In this document: in pieces, positions 26,431 through 33,082 of the stretch
Position numbering within the stretch: position 1 is the first letter of the stretch
How the letters are laid out: the number at the start of each line of letters is the position of its first letter
Source: Methylobacterium oryzae
GTDB taxonomy: Bacteria; Pseudomonadota; Alphaproteobacteria; Rhizobiales; Beijerinckiaceae
NCBI RefSeq assembly: GCF_021398735.1
Contig: NZ_CP090349.1
Location: 2,861,001-2,925,000, forward strand
Direction: 5' to 3'
Length of the DNA stretch: 64,000 bases
Notes under the pieces: model-generated
Seen by the model: the letters and a program-made list of their open reading frames with translations, nothing else
Database searches by the model: none
What the model was told of the DNA's origin: nothing
Position numbers and translations under genes: made by a program

Positions 26431-26898
26431 GTGTCAGAAGAAACCACAGGGCCCAACTCCAACTTCATCGAGCTGGCGGGCGATATCGTCGCCGCCTACG
26501 TGTCGAACAATCCGGTGCCGGCCGCGGAGCTTCCGGCCCTGATCGCGCGCGTGCATGGCGCGATCAGCGGGCTCGTCACCGGGACTCTGACGGCGGAGAT
26601 CGGGGCGGTTCCGCAGGCCGAGGTCGAGAAGCCGAGCGCGGCCCAGATCCGCAAGTCGGTCCGGCACGACGGGATCGTCAGCTTCATCGACGGCAAGACC
26701 TACAAGACGCTGAAGCGCCACCTGACCAGCCACGGCCTGGATCCGCGCAGCTACCGCGACCGCTACGGCCTGCCGGCGGACTATCCGATGGTCGCGCCGA
26801 GCTACGCCGAGCAGCGCTCCGCCCTCGCCAAGGCGATCGGCCTGGGCCAGCCCGGCGCCATGGCCGAGCGCGAGCGCAAGGGCCGCAAGGCCGCCTGA
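26431..26898 (+). CDS. MucR/Ros-family transcriptional regulator lacking the zinc-ligand Cys
   Basis: A 155-residue homologue of MucR/Ros/RosR, global regulators of exopolysaccharide, motility and host interaction in alphaproteobacteria. The N-terminal half (residues 8-60, IELAGDIVAAYVSNNPVPAAELP) is the oligomerisation region. The DNA-binding half reads IVSFIDGKTYKTLKRHLTSH (82-101), then GLDPRSYRDRYGLPADYPMVAP. In most members a Cys stands where Ser84 is here; Asp87, His97 and His101 remain. Loss of that Cys suggests the fold holds without zinc, as described for some Mesorhizobium relatives. GTG 26431 follows AGGA. Confidence 0.9.
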   Translation: MSEETTGPNSNFIELAGDIVAAYVSNNPVPAAELPALIARVHGAISGLVTGTLTAEIGAVPQAEVEKPSAAQIRKSVRHDGIVSFIDGKTYKTLKRHLTSHGLDPRSYRDRYGLPADYPMVAPSYAEQRSALAKAIGLGQPGAMAERERKGRKAA

Positions 26899-26912
26899 GG
26901 ATGACGACCTCC

Positions 26913-26939
26913 GGGGGCGCCCCGCTCGGCGGGGCCCCC
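26913..26939 (+). terminator. hairpin after the MucR-type gene
   Basis: GGGGGC-G-CCCCGC and GCGGGGCCCCC form a strong stem with a 3-base loop and one bulge, 14 bases after the stop; TCGTAAC follows rather than a U-run. Confidence 0.5.
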
Positions 26940-27121
26940 TCGTAACGAAGCGCCGCGGAGCCCGGCGCCTCGTGCCGCCGCGCGGTCCGGAGCCGCGCCG
27001 AGACCGTTGCATCGTCGCCACACACGTCCAGGACATCGCGGGACACGGACAAGCTGCCACACTCTGCACAAAGCTGATGCGCACGCCGGGGCCCGAGGAT
27101 GCTACCGAAGGGATCGGCGAG

Positions 27122-27397
27122 ATGAAGCGAGAGCAGACGATGACGAGTTCGGTCGTGCCGTTCCCGGCGCATATCGCGCCCGCGGTCGTGGACGAGGACA
27201 CCGCGTCGATCATCGCCGTGCTGCAGGATCAGCTGGCCCTGGCCCGCGAGGGTCGCCTGCGCTCGGTGGCGGTCGTCTCCGTCTCGGCCGATGGCGAGGC
27301 GGTCGGCACGCAATGGTCGTGCAAGGGCTCCGATATCAGCAACCTGATCGGCAAGCTGACCGTCCTGACTCACGACCTGATGGCCGCCCGGAAGTGA
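27122..27397 (+). CDS. small cytoplasmic protein, unknown function
   Basis: A 91-residue protein (MKREQTMTSSVVPFPAHIAP, then DEDTASIIAVLQDQLALARE, then VVSVSADGEAVGTQWSCKG, then a C-terminal helix). Several Methylobacterium small proteins share this look; I cannot name a family. ATG 27140 (MTSSVVPFP) is an equally possible start. It lies in the run of short orphan genes after the MucR homologue. Confidence 0.6.
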   Translation: MKREQTMTSSVVPFPAHIAPAVVDEDTASIIAVLQDQLALAREGRLRSVAVVSVSADGEAVGTQWSCKGSDISNLIGKLTVLTHDLMAARK

Positions 27398-27483
27398 CCG
27401 GCCGGATCTGACGGGGCGGGCGCGGCCCGCCCGGTGCGGCGTTCCGGAGACGGCTCCGGCATCGGCCAGAAGGAATGCCCCGG

Positions 27484-27858
27484 ATGACTCGCGCCCTGCT
27501 GTTCGCCGCCCTCCTGGGAACGGCGGTCGTGCCGGGCACCGCCCGGGCTGCCGAGGAGGCAGACGACACCAAGCGCGCGGAGACGATCCGGGGTCTCGTG
27601 CGGATCGTCGGCGCGCAGGCCGGCATCGTCCTGCACTGCCGCAAGCTCTACACCATCGACGACACGGTGTCCGAGGGCCTGTCCCGCACGGTCCGCCGAG
27701 CCCTCGACGCCGGCCTCGGCCACCAGCGTGCCCGGAACGCCATCGCCGAGGAGGGCCGGCGGGTCGCGGACGAGATCGCCGCGGTCGGACCGGAGCAATG
27801 GTGCGCCGACCAGCGCGACCTGCTCAACACGGACGGCGTCCGCGTCTTTATCGACTGA
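27484..27858 (+). CDS. small secreted protein, unknown function
   Basis: A 124-residue exported protein: signal peptide MTRALLFAALLGTAVVPGTA with cleavage near ARA-AEE, then a mostly helical domain with two Cys (LHCRKLY and EQWCADQ) that could form a disulphide. ATG 27484 lies 9 bases after AGGA; the in-frame ATG at 27475 abuts that site and is less likely. No family recognised. Confidence 0.68.
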   Translation: MTRALLFAALLGTAVVPGTARAAEEADDTKRAETIRGLVRIVGAQAGIVLHCRKLYTIDDTVSEGLSRTVRRALDAGLGHQRARNAIAEEGRRVADEIAAVGPEQWCADQRDLLNTDGVRVFID

Positions 27859-28139
27859 CCGCGCCGGATCCCGTCCCGGCGGGGCACTCCCCGCGGCCGG
27901 CCGGTCGATGCCCCTCGTGAAGGGCAGCCCTGGCCGCGCGCGACTTCAGTCCTGTGCGGATCAGATGAGAGCGCCATTCCGGCCGCTGTTCCGCAGTGCA
28001 GAACAGATGAACACCTTGTTCACCGCGCTCTCGTCTGTCATGTTTCGACGACGGACGAGACTGAACAGATCAAGCCGGTCGCACTCGTCCGTTTACAAGA
28101 GCCCTCAAGGGCCGCGAGACCGGCGCATAGGGAAACGCC

Positions 28140-28322
28140 ATGTCTCGATCGATCCTGCTGGCCCTCGCTCTCGTCGTCTGCGGGGCCGCCGTGACGCTGT
28201 TCGCCTTCCTGCGCGCGCCCCAGTCGAGGGAGTTCGCCGGGTGGGATGCGGCCTTCATGGGCGGCATCGGGGCCGTCGCGCTGGGTTTTCTCACCACCCT
28301 CGTCGAGGTCGTGACCGAGTAG
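28140..28322 (+). CDS. small membrane protein
   Basis: A 60-residue protein with two hydrophobic helices (ILLALALVVCGAAVTLFAFL and AAFMGGIGAVALGFLTTLVE) separated by a polar turn. AGGGAAA precedes the ATG. Unknown function. A short inverted repeat TGAACA-CCT-TGTTCA at 28008-28022 lies upstream and might be a regulator site. Confidence 0.58.
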   Translation: MSRSILLALALVVCGAAVTLFAFLRAPQSREFAGWDAAFMGGIGAVALGFLTTLVEVVTE

Positions 28323-28564
28323 GTCGATCCTGAGGCCGGTCACACGCGCCGAGCGGTCCGACCGAGGCCGTCTCCGTCCCTGCGGCTCCGTCGCCCCGGT
28401 CGCTCGGCGGGCGGCGGTGCTCCGCGCATCCGGCCTCCGGCCGAGCGCGCATGAAGAGCGCAGAATTCACAGGGACGGCAGCTTCCCGACAATTCGAGGC
28501 ATTTCGCAAACCGCCCTTGAACCCGGGTGACCGATCCTGTCGGGCAGAGGTTCTCGAGGCGGTG

Positions 28565-28864
28565 ATGTTCGAACGACGCAGCGCTCCACGCACGCTTCTC
28601 AACGAGACCGGCAGCATCTCGGTCGACGAGCATCGAAGCTTGCCGTGCATCGTCTACGACCGGTCGGCCGGCGGCGTGCGGGTCGCGCTCCCGGATGCCG
28701 AGATCGTTCCGGACAGCTTCATCCTCAGCATCGATGCGAGCAGCGAGATCCTCGTCTGCCGCGCCATCTGGCGCAAGGCGGAGGAGATCGGCGCCACGAC
28801 CGACATCCCCGAGACGGCGCGGTCGGGCCGCGCGAACCTCTGGCGCGAACTCGAGGCGACCTGA
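28565..28864 (+). CDS. PilZ-domain protein
   Basis: A 99-residue protein that is essentially a single PilZ domain, the cyclic di-GMP receptor fold. The RxxxR motif is in MFERRSAPRTLL and the (D/N)xSxxG motif in YDRSAGGVRVAL; hydrophobic strands follow (SFILSIDASSEILVCRAIW). Both c-di-GMP-binding motifs are intact, so it is probably a stand-alone receptor. A diguanylate cyclase is encoded 4 kb upstream, but no direct link is shown. ATG 28565 is chosen over 28451 because the family begins close to the RxxxR motif. Confidence 0.8.
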   Translation: MFERRSAPRTLLNETGSISVDEHRSLPCIVYDRSAGGVRVALPDAEIVPDSFILSIDASSEILVCRAIWRKAEEIGATTDIPETARSGRANLWRELEAT

Positions 28865-28949
28865 CAGGCGCCTGCCTCGGGTCGACCGGCGCTCGGCGCG
28901 GCCAGAGTGTCGTCGGCAGGGTCGGGGGCGGCGGGGCTGCCGACGCGCG

Positions 28950-29141
28950 TCACTCCCAGTCGATGTTGAGCGAGCGCTCGAAGGCGGCCGCGGAGAGTTC
29001 CTTGCCCTTCGGATCGGCGACCGTGATCTCGCGGAAGCCGCGCCGGGCCAGCTCCCAGGTCTTCTCCATCGCCTGCTCGTCCGTCCCGCAGGCGAACGTC
29101 ATGACGCGCCCGGACGGATCAATCCCCTTGACGGTGAACAC
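28950..29141 (-). CDS. small protein, unknown function
   Basis: A 63-residue protein (MFTVKGIDPSGRVMTFACGT, then EQAMEKTWELARRGFREITV, then a short tail). It looks like a small beta-alpha-beta unit. GTG 29141 is preferred because AGGGAG lies 6 bases before it; an ATG at 29168 would add 9 residues but has no ribosome site. Function unknown. Confidence 0.62.
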   Translation of the reverse strand: MFTVKGIDPSGRVMTFACGTDEQAMEKTWELARRGFREITVADPKGKELSAAAFERSLNIDWE

Positions 29142-29265
29142 ACCACTCTCCCTGCTCGCACCTCCCATATAGAGCCGCGATCCGCGTCGCGCCTCCCGCC
29201 ATCGTGACGGAGCCCCGGGACCCGCACACGCCCCGTCGCGTTGGCTGCAGGCAGGGAGAGACCGC

Positions 29266-29445
29266 ATGACGCGCGAGACCGCAGACCCGACGAGCCGCGG
29301 CCCGGACGCGCGCGAGGCGGACGAGCCTCCGGCGGAGCGCGTCAAGGCGGCGCCGGCCACGATCCCGACCGAGGATCCCGAGGTCGGCCTCGCGCAGAAG
29401 GGCAGCGGGGAAGAGGCGATCGTCCGGCGCGAGACGGAGATCTGA
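29266..29445 (+). CDS. very short acidic protein
   Basis: A 59-residue hydrophilic, probably disordered protein (MTRETADPTSRGPDAREADE at the start, IVRRETEI at the end). AGGGAGAG precedes ATG 29266, and codon use matches neighbouring genes. Divergent from the 63-residue gene. Function unknown. Confidence 0.5.
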   Translation: MTRETADPTSRGPDAREADEPPAERVKAAPATIPTEDPEVGLAQKGSGEEAIVRRETEI

Positions 29446-29544
29446 CCGGTCGCGCCGACGCGCGGGCGATCCCTGGACGCCGGTCCATGTGCGATGCACA
29501 AACGGGCCGGCCGCACCCGGATGGCGGCCGACAGGAGACCACGC

Positions 29545-29766
29545 ATGGCACAGTGCATGGCACAGTCGTCGGGCCACGAGGTCCCGACCCAGATCCGCGA
29601 CGTCGCCGGGACCGGTCTCGCACAGGCCCGGACGGCCTTCGGAAGCGTCGTCGGAGCGGCGCGCCGCGCCCCCGACACGGTCCGCACGAAAGTGGTGCGA
29701 GGGCAGGATGCGGCCCGGGAAGCGGCGGCCGCCGCTCGCGACGCTGCCGGGGCGGCGTCGCACTGA
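29545..29766 (+). CDS. phasin-like short protein
   Basis: A 73-residue protein whose centre (PTQIRDVAGTGLAQARTAFG) resembles the phasin_2 core that coats polyhydroxyalkanoate granules or binds membranes; the rest is Ala-rich helix (REAAAAARDAAGAASH). It is shorter than true phasins (about 110-150). ATG 29545 follows AGGAG at 7 bases. Assignment is by pattern only. Confidence 0.5.
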   Translation: MAQCMAQSSGHEVPTQIRDVAGTGLAQARTAFGSVVGAARRAPDTVRTKVVRGQDAAREAAAAARDAAGAASH

Positions 29767-29848
29767 GCGGGAGAGCCGAGCGGCCTCTGGGCGGGTGGCC
29801 GGCGGCCCTTCGCGGCGCTGCCGGCCGTGTTCGGACGCGGAGTTGGAG

Positions 29849-30091
29849 ATGATGTACGGGGAGGTTGGTCGCCTGGCGGATGAGAGCCTGCGGCTGGGCC
29901 TGAGACAGGCCGAGAACGCCGTCCTGCTCGCGATGGCGGCGCAGTATGCGTGGGCGGATCTGTGGTTCGAGGGGTACCGCGCGGCGGGGACTGCCCTCAG
30001 CACCGCGCGCGATCAGCGGGCGCGGACGCGGCGCCTGATCCGTCGCGGCGTGGAACCGTCGGTGGCCGCGCAGGAATTGCACATCGTCTGA
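29849..30091 (+). CDS. small helical protein, unknown function
   Basis: An 80-residue all-helical protein (MMYGEVGRLADESLRLGLRQ, then AENAVLLAMAAQYAWADLWF, then basic RARTRRLIRRG). The Trp/Phe-rich middle helix might be amphipathic. GGAG lies near the tandem ATGs at 29849 and 29852. It follows the phasin-like gene by 82 bases on the same strand; the two may work together, but nothing proves it. Confidence 0.55.
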   Translation: MMYGEVGRLADESLRLGLRQAENAVLLAMAAQYAWADLWFEGYRAAGTALSTARDQRARTRRLIRRGVEPSVAAQELHIV

Positions 30092-30142
30092 GCGTCGGCC
30101 GGAGACGGAGCCGCCCGGGGCGCTCCGTCTCCGGCAGCCGGC

Positions 30143-30394
30143 TCAGCGGCTCGCCTCGACGGCGGCCTGGACGATCGGCCGGCCGAGGGACGAGACCGTC
30201 CGATTGACGGTCGCCGGCGCGGCGACGGGCTGGGGCGTGGTGGTCAGATCGTGGATCGTGCGGATCTGCTGGGCGGGCCGGGCCTGATCGCGATAGAGCG
30301 GCGGCGTCAGGTGCAGGCGGTCGTCGGCGGCGGCGAGGCCCGTGAAGGCCGCCGAGGTGAGCGCGGCCGACGCGAGGATGAGGATCGTGCGCAT
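30143..30394 (-). CDS. small secreted protein, unknown function
   Basis: An 83-residue exported protein: signal peptide MRTILILASAALTSAAFTGL with cleavage near LAAA-DDR, then a short polar mature domain (LTPPLYRDQARPAQQIRTIH, then VNRTVSSLGRPIVQAAVEAS). No family recognised. ATG 30394 gives a signal peptide directly at the N-terminus, unlike the longer frame. Confidence 0.6.
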   Translation of the reverse strand: MRTILILASAALTSAAFTGLAAADDRLHLTPPLYRDQARPAQQIRTIHDLTTTPQPVAAPATVNRTVSSLGRPIVQAAVEASR

Positions 30395-30818
30395 GGTGCG
30401 TCTCCGGTTCGATCGCGGTGTCGACCGCGGGATGCGATCGACCAGCGCATGAGACCACGGATTTGTGCGTCGCGGCATGCGTTTTTCGCATTGCACCATA
30501 TCGCCAGGACGGCACGGTACTGCAGTGTTCCCCGGGAATTCTCAGCCGTGAATTCAGGCACCGATCCCGCGCGCCATGCATTCGATGCAAATGAACTAAA
30601 CTTCCACCGGCACGTTCTCAAATCAAACTTGAGGAGCGGGTGATTTGTTTTTCGCGCGCGCCCCCGAACCGATCGAAACCGCCGGGCGAGCGCGCGCGTT
30701 GCTGGCGTCGCGGCCCGTGGCACGAATCGGAAACCGCGGCGCCAGATCCGCGTCACACGGGCACGGTAGAACGCCCACATCCCGCCGAAGCACCCTGCGA
30801 AGCACCTCGAGAGCGCCG
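30395..30818. other. non-coding gap
   Basis: Divergent gap between the secreted-protein gene and the next plus-strand gene. No gene is seen. The middle (about 30450-30660) is AT-richer than the rest of the window, with a small perfect hairpin ATGCG-TTTTT-CGCAT at 30477-30491 and stretches such as AAATGAACTAAAC. Promoters in both directions are likely here. Confidence 0.35.
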
Positions 30819-31046
30819 ATGACGCCCTCCGACCTCGACAGACGAGCCGAACTGACCATCTGGCCCAAGGGCAGACCGGCCCGCGCCGCGGAGGGGCGGC
30901 CGTTCGCGACCCTGCGCGAGGCCCTCGCCGTCGCGATCGCGGCGATGGAATCCGGCGAGGCCCAACCCTGGATCATCACCGAGGCCGGCGACATCCTCTC
31001 GCCGCGCTGGATCCAGGCGAATTCCCGAGCGCGGGCGCCGCACTAG
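30819..31046 (+). CDS. small protein, unknown function
   Basis: A 75-residue protein (MTPSDLDRRAELTIWPKGRP, then FATLREALAVAIAAMESGEA, then ITEAGDILSPRWIQAN). It reads like a small DNA- or ligand-binding alpha/beta unit, but no family is evident. ATG 30819 is chosen because upstream codons are Arg/Ser-rich and non-coding in character; its ribosome site is weak. Confidence 0.55.
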   Translation: MTPSDLDRRAELTIWPKGRPARAAEGRPFATLREALAVAIAAMESGEAQPWIITEAGDILSPRWIQANSRARAPH

Positions 31047-31073
31047 CCGGCGCCGCGCCGGAGGCGGATCGGA

Positions 31074-31430
31074 TCAGCAGCCGATGCAGATGTCGCGGAC
31101 CACGTGCTGGTGACGCTGGCCGGTGCGCTGGTTCGGGAGCTGCCCGTCGATCGACGAGAGCCCGCTGCCCAGGCCCCGGAACCGGCGCTCGACCGCCGGA
31201 ACGGAGGCCGCCCTGACCGGAGCGGGCGGCTCCGCGGCCGCGGCGGGGGCCGGTGCCGCCGTCGGAGCGGGCGCGGGCGCCCCGTTGGCCATGCCGGGAT
31301 CGGGCAGGGTCAGGGCCATGCCCGGCACCGGCGGGACCTGCGCGAACTCGCCCGCGCGCCCCGGCAGGGGCGCGACGACCAGAAGCGCGACGGCCGGGAC
31401 CGCGACGACGCGCCGGTTCAGCGGATGCAT
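31074..31430 (-). CDS. small secreted Pro/Ala-rich protein
   Basis: A 118-residue exported protein: signal peptide MHPLNRRVVAVPAVALLVVA ending GRAG, a Pro/Ala-rich middle (NGAPAPAPTAAPAPAAAAEP), and a C-terminal RDICIGC with two Cys. AGGAG precedes ATG 31430. Unknown function. It faces the plus-strand gene ending at 31046. Confidence 0.6.
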   Translation of the reverse strand: MHPLNRRVVAVPAVALLVVAPLPGRAGEFAQVPPVPGMALTLPDPGMANGAPAPAPTAAPAPAAAAEPPAPVRAASVPAVERRFRGLGSGLSSIDGQLPNQRTGQRHQHVVRDICIGC

Positions 31431-31592
31431 CACACTCTCCTGCCTCGGGAGCCGGCACGCCACGGACCCCGTGCCTCTGGGCCATCGCCGGATTGGCGCC
31501 CGCTCCGATGACGGAACGGGGCCGGCCCCGGTTGTGCGCGGCGGAGCGGGGCGCCGCCACTCATCCATTCGGCGGAGCGTGCGCCGGGCGGC

Positions 31593-31841
31593 TCAGTAGG
31601 CCCGACCGTAGAAGGGCTGCGAGACTGGGCGATAGCGGTCGCTCACCGGCCACGTGTAGGGCTGCTCCTTGCCGGTGCGCAGGTCCGAGCGGAATTTCGG
31701 CTCGTTGAAGCCGATCCCGTGCAGGCCGGCCGTGCCCTTGGCGCCGTGAGCCTTCGGCCCGGCATCGCGCGCCAGGGCAGCGCCCGAGACGCCGATCACG
31801 AGAGCGGCCGCGAGCGAGACGCGGCCCAGCATGACGTTCAT
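31593..31841 (-). CDS. small secreted protein, unknown function
   Basis: An 82-residue exported protein: signal peptide MNVMLGRVSLAAALVIGVSG with cleavage near ALA-RDA, then a short mature domain rich in Tyr/Pro (EQPYTWPVSDRYRPVSQPFY). GGAGACAG lies before the ATG. Upstream on the same strand is the glycine-rich secreted protein, so these could form an operon. Confidence 0.62.
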   Translation of the reverse strand: MNVMLGRVSLAAALVIGVSGAALARDAGPKAHGAKGTAGLHGIGFNEPKFRSDLRTGKEQPYTWPVSDRYRPVSQPFYGRAY

Positions 31842-31920
31842 CTCTGTCTCCTGTCCCGGCCGAGGTGCCGGCACAGAAGGAACGGCAGCGGTTCGGCGCG
31901 GTTCCGGCCCCTGAGGCCGC

Positions 31921-32943
31921 TCAGAACCCCTGGCCGAGGCAGGCTTCGGCGAAGGGCCCGCCGCAGAGGTCGCCGGTCCGGACCGGCGCGGCCGCCGCGC
32001 CGCCGATGCCGGCACCGCCGATCGCCCCGCCGCCGGTCGGCAGGGTGCGGGCCGCCTGGGCGGGATCGTCCGCGGGCAGCCCGGGCGTCCCGGGGATCCC
32101 GGCGCCGCCCGTGCCGGCGCCGCCCGTCCCGGAAACCGTCGCGGCCGTGGCCCCGCTCGCGGCCGTTCCGGTCCCGAGCCCGAACAGTCCGAACAGCCCG
32201 AACAGACCGCCGGGGGACAGGGTGGCGCCTGTCGCGCCGATGCCCGACGCGGCCACGCCGCTGCCGAGACCGGCCGACGCGACGCCGGACGAGCCGGTCG
32301 CGAGCGAGGAGCCGAGGCTTCCGGCAGCGTTGAGGCCCGTGCCGACACCTACTCCAACGCCTGCGCCGACACCTGCGCCGACACCTGCGCCGACACCTGC
32401 GCCGAGGCCGGCTCCCGAGAGTCCGGTGCCCAGGCCGGGGGACAGGCCCGACCCACCCCCGAGACCGCCCGTTCCGAGGGTCGGTGTCAGGAGGCTCCCC
32501 GCGGTCGAGCCCAGGCCCGTGCGGGACGCGCCGCTGAGGCCGCTGCGGGCACCGGTGGCGCCGATCGTCCCGCCGGTCCCGAGGGTCGTGCCGGTGACGC
32601 CGGCACCGCCGGTCGCGGTGGATCCCAGGCCGCCGAGCTGGCCCGTCGCGCCCGAACCGGCGGTCGTGGCGCCGAGCGTCGTCCCGGCCGAGAGGCCGCC
32701 CGACGCGCCGATGCGGCCGCCGCCACCGCCGCCGCCCCCGCCGAAGCTCAGCTGGCCGGCATTCACGAGGCCGCCGGTCTGCGCCGAGACGGTCGGGAAC
32801 TGCCCGGTGGTGGAACTGCCGCCGAGGCTCAGCTGGCCCGGATTGGCGACAGGGGTGATCGGCTCAAGCGATGCCGACAGGCTCTGGGCCCCGGCCGGGA
32901 CGGCGATCGCCGGCAGCAGGGCGGCGGCGAGGATGGATCGCAT
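31921..32943 (-). CDS. secreted glycine-rich low-complexity protein
   Basis: A 340-residue exported protein. After a signal peptide (MRSILAAALLPAIAVPAGA) come repeats of two beta-rich modules (NPGQLSLGG and NAGQLSFGG), a long Gly/Ala/Thr/Ser region with a GAGVGAGVGAGVGAGVG run, FGLFGLFGLG, and a short Cys-containing end (GDLCGGPFAEACLGQGF). This composition suggests an extracellular or cell-surface structural protein. ATG 32943 has GAGG before it. The opposite strand is also open over this stretch (proline-rich), but that frame lacks a start and a sensible product. Confidence 0.72.
   Translation of the reverse strand: MRSILAAALLPAIAVPAGAQSLSASLEPITPVANPGQLSLGGSSTTGQFPTVSAQTGGLVNAGQLSFGGGGGGGGGRIGASGGLSAGTTLGATTAGSGATGQLGGLGSTATGGAGVTGTTLGTGGTIGATGARSGLSGASRTGLGSTAGSLLTPTLGTGGLGGGSGLSPGLGTGLSGAGLGAGVGAGVGAGVGAGVGVGVGTGLNAAGSLGSSLATGSSGVASAGLGSGVAASGIGATGATLSPGGLFGLFGLFGLGTGTAASGATAATVSGTGGAGTGGAGIPGTPGLPADDPAQAARTLPTGGGAIGGAGIGGAAAAPVRTGDLCGGPFAEACLGQGF
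32362..32405 (-). repeat. 12-bp tandem repeat inside the glycine-rich gene
   Basis: Three perfect copies of TGCGCCGACACC (plus strand) at 32362-32397 plus a partial copy. On the coding strand they encode GAGV units. The number of copies could vary by slippage without breaking the frame. Confidence 0.75.
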
Positions 32944-33082
32944 GGCACGCTCCTCAGCGGGGACGGGGTCTGGCTCGGAAACCGGAGGGCGTCCGGCCGG
33001 TTCCGGCGGCGCGGGGACGCGGCGCGGCGCTGACCCGTGGGAGAAAGGAGGCCGCCGGCCTTCATGCTGCCGGAAAGACGGT

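Noticed and set aside
31865..33082. proline-rich 5' extension of the OmpA-like gene's frame
   Set aside because: It is antisense to the glycine-rich secreted protein gene, which has a signal peptide and ribosome site; the Pro/Ala repeats simply mirror its Gly/Ala codons.
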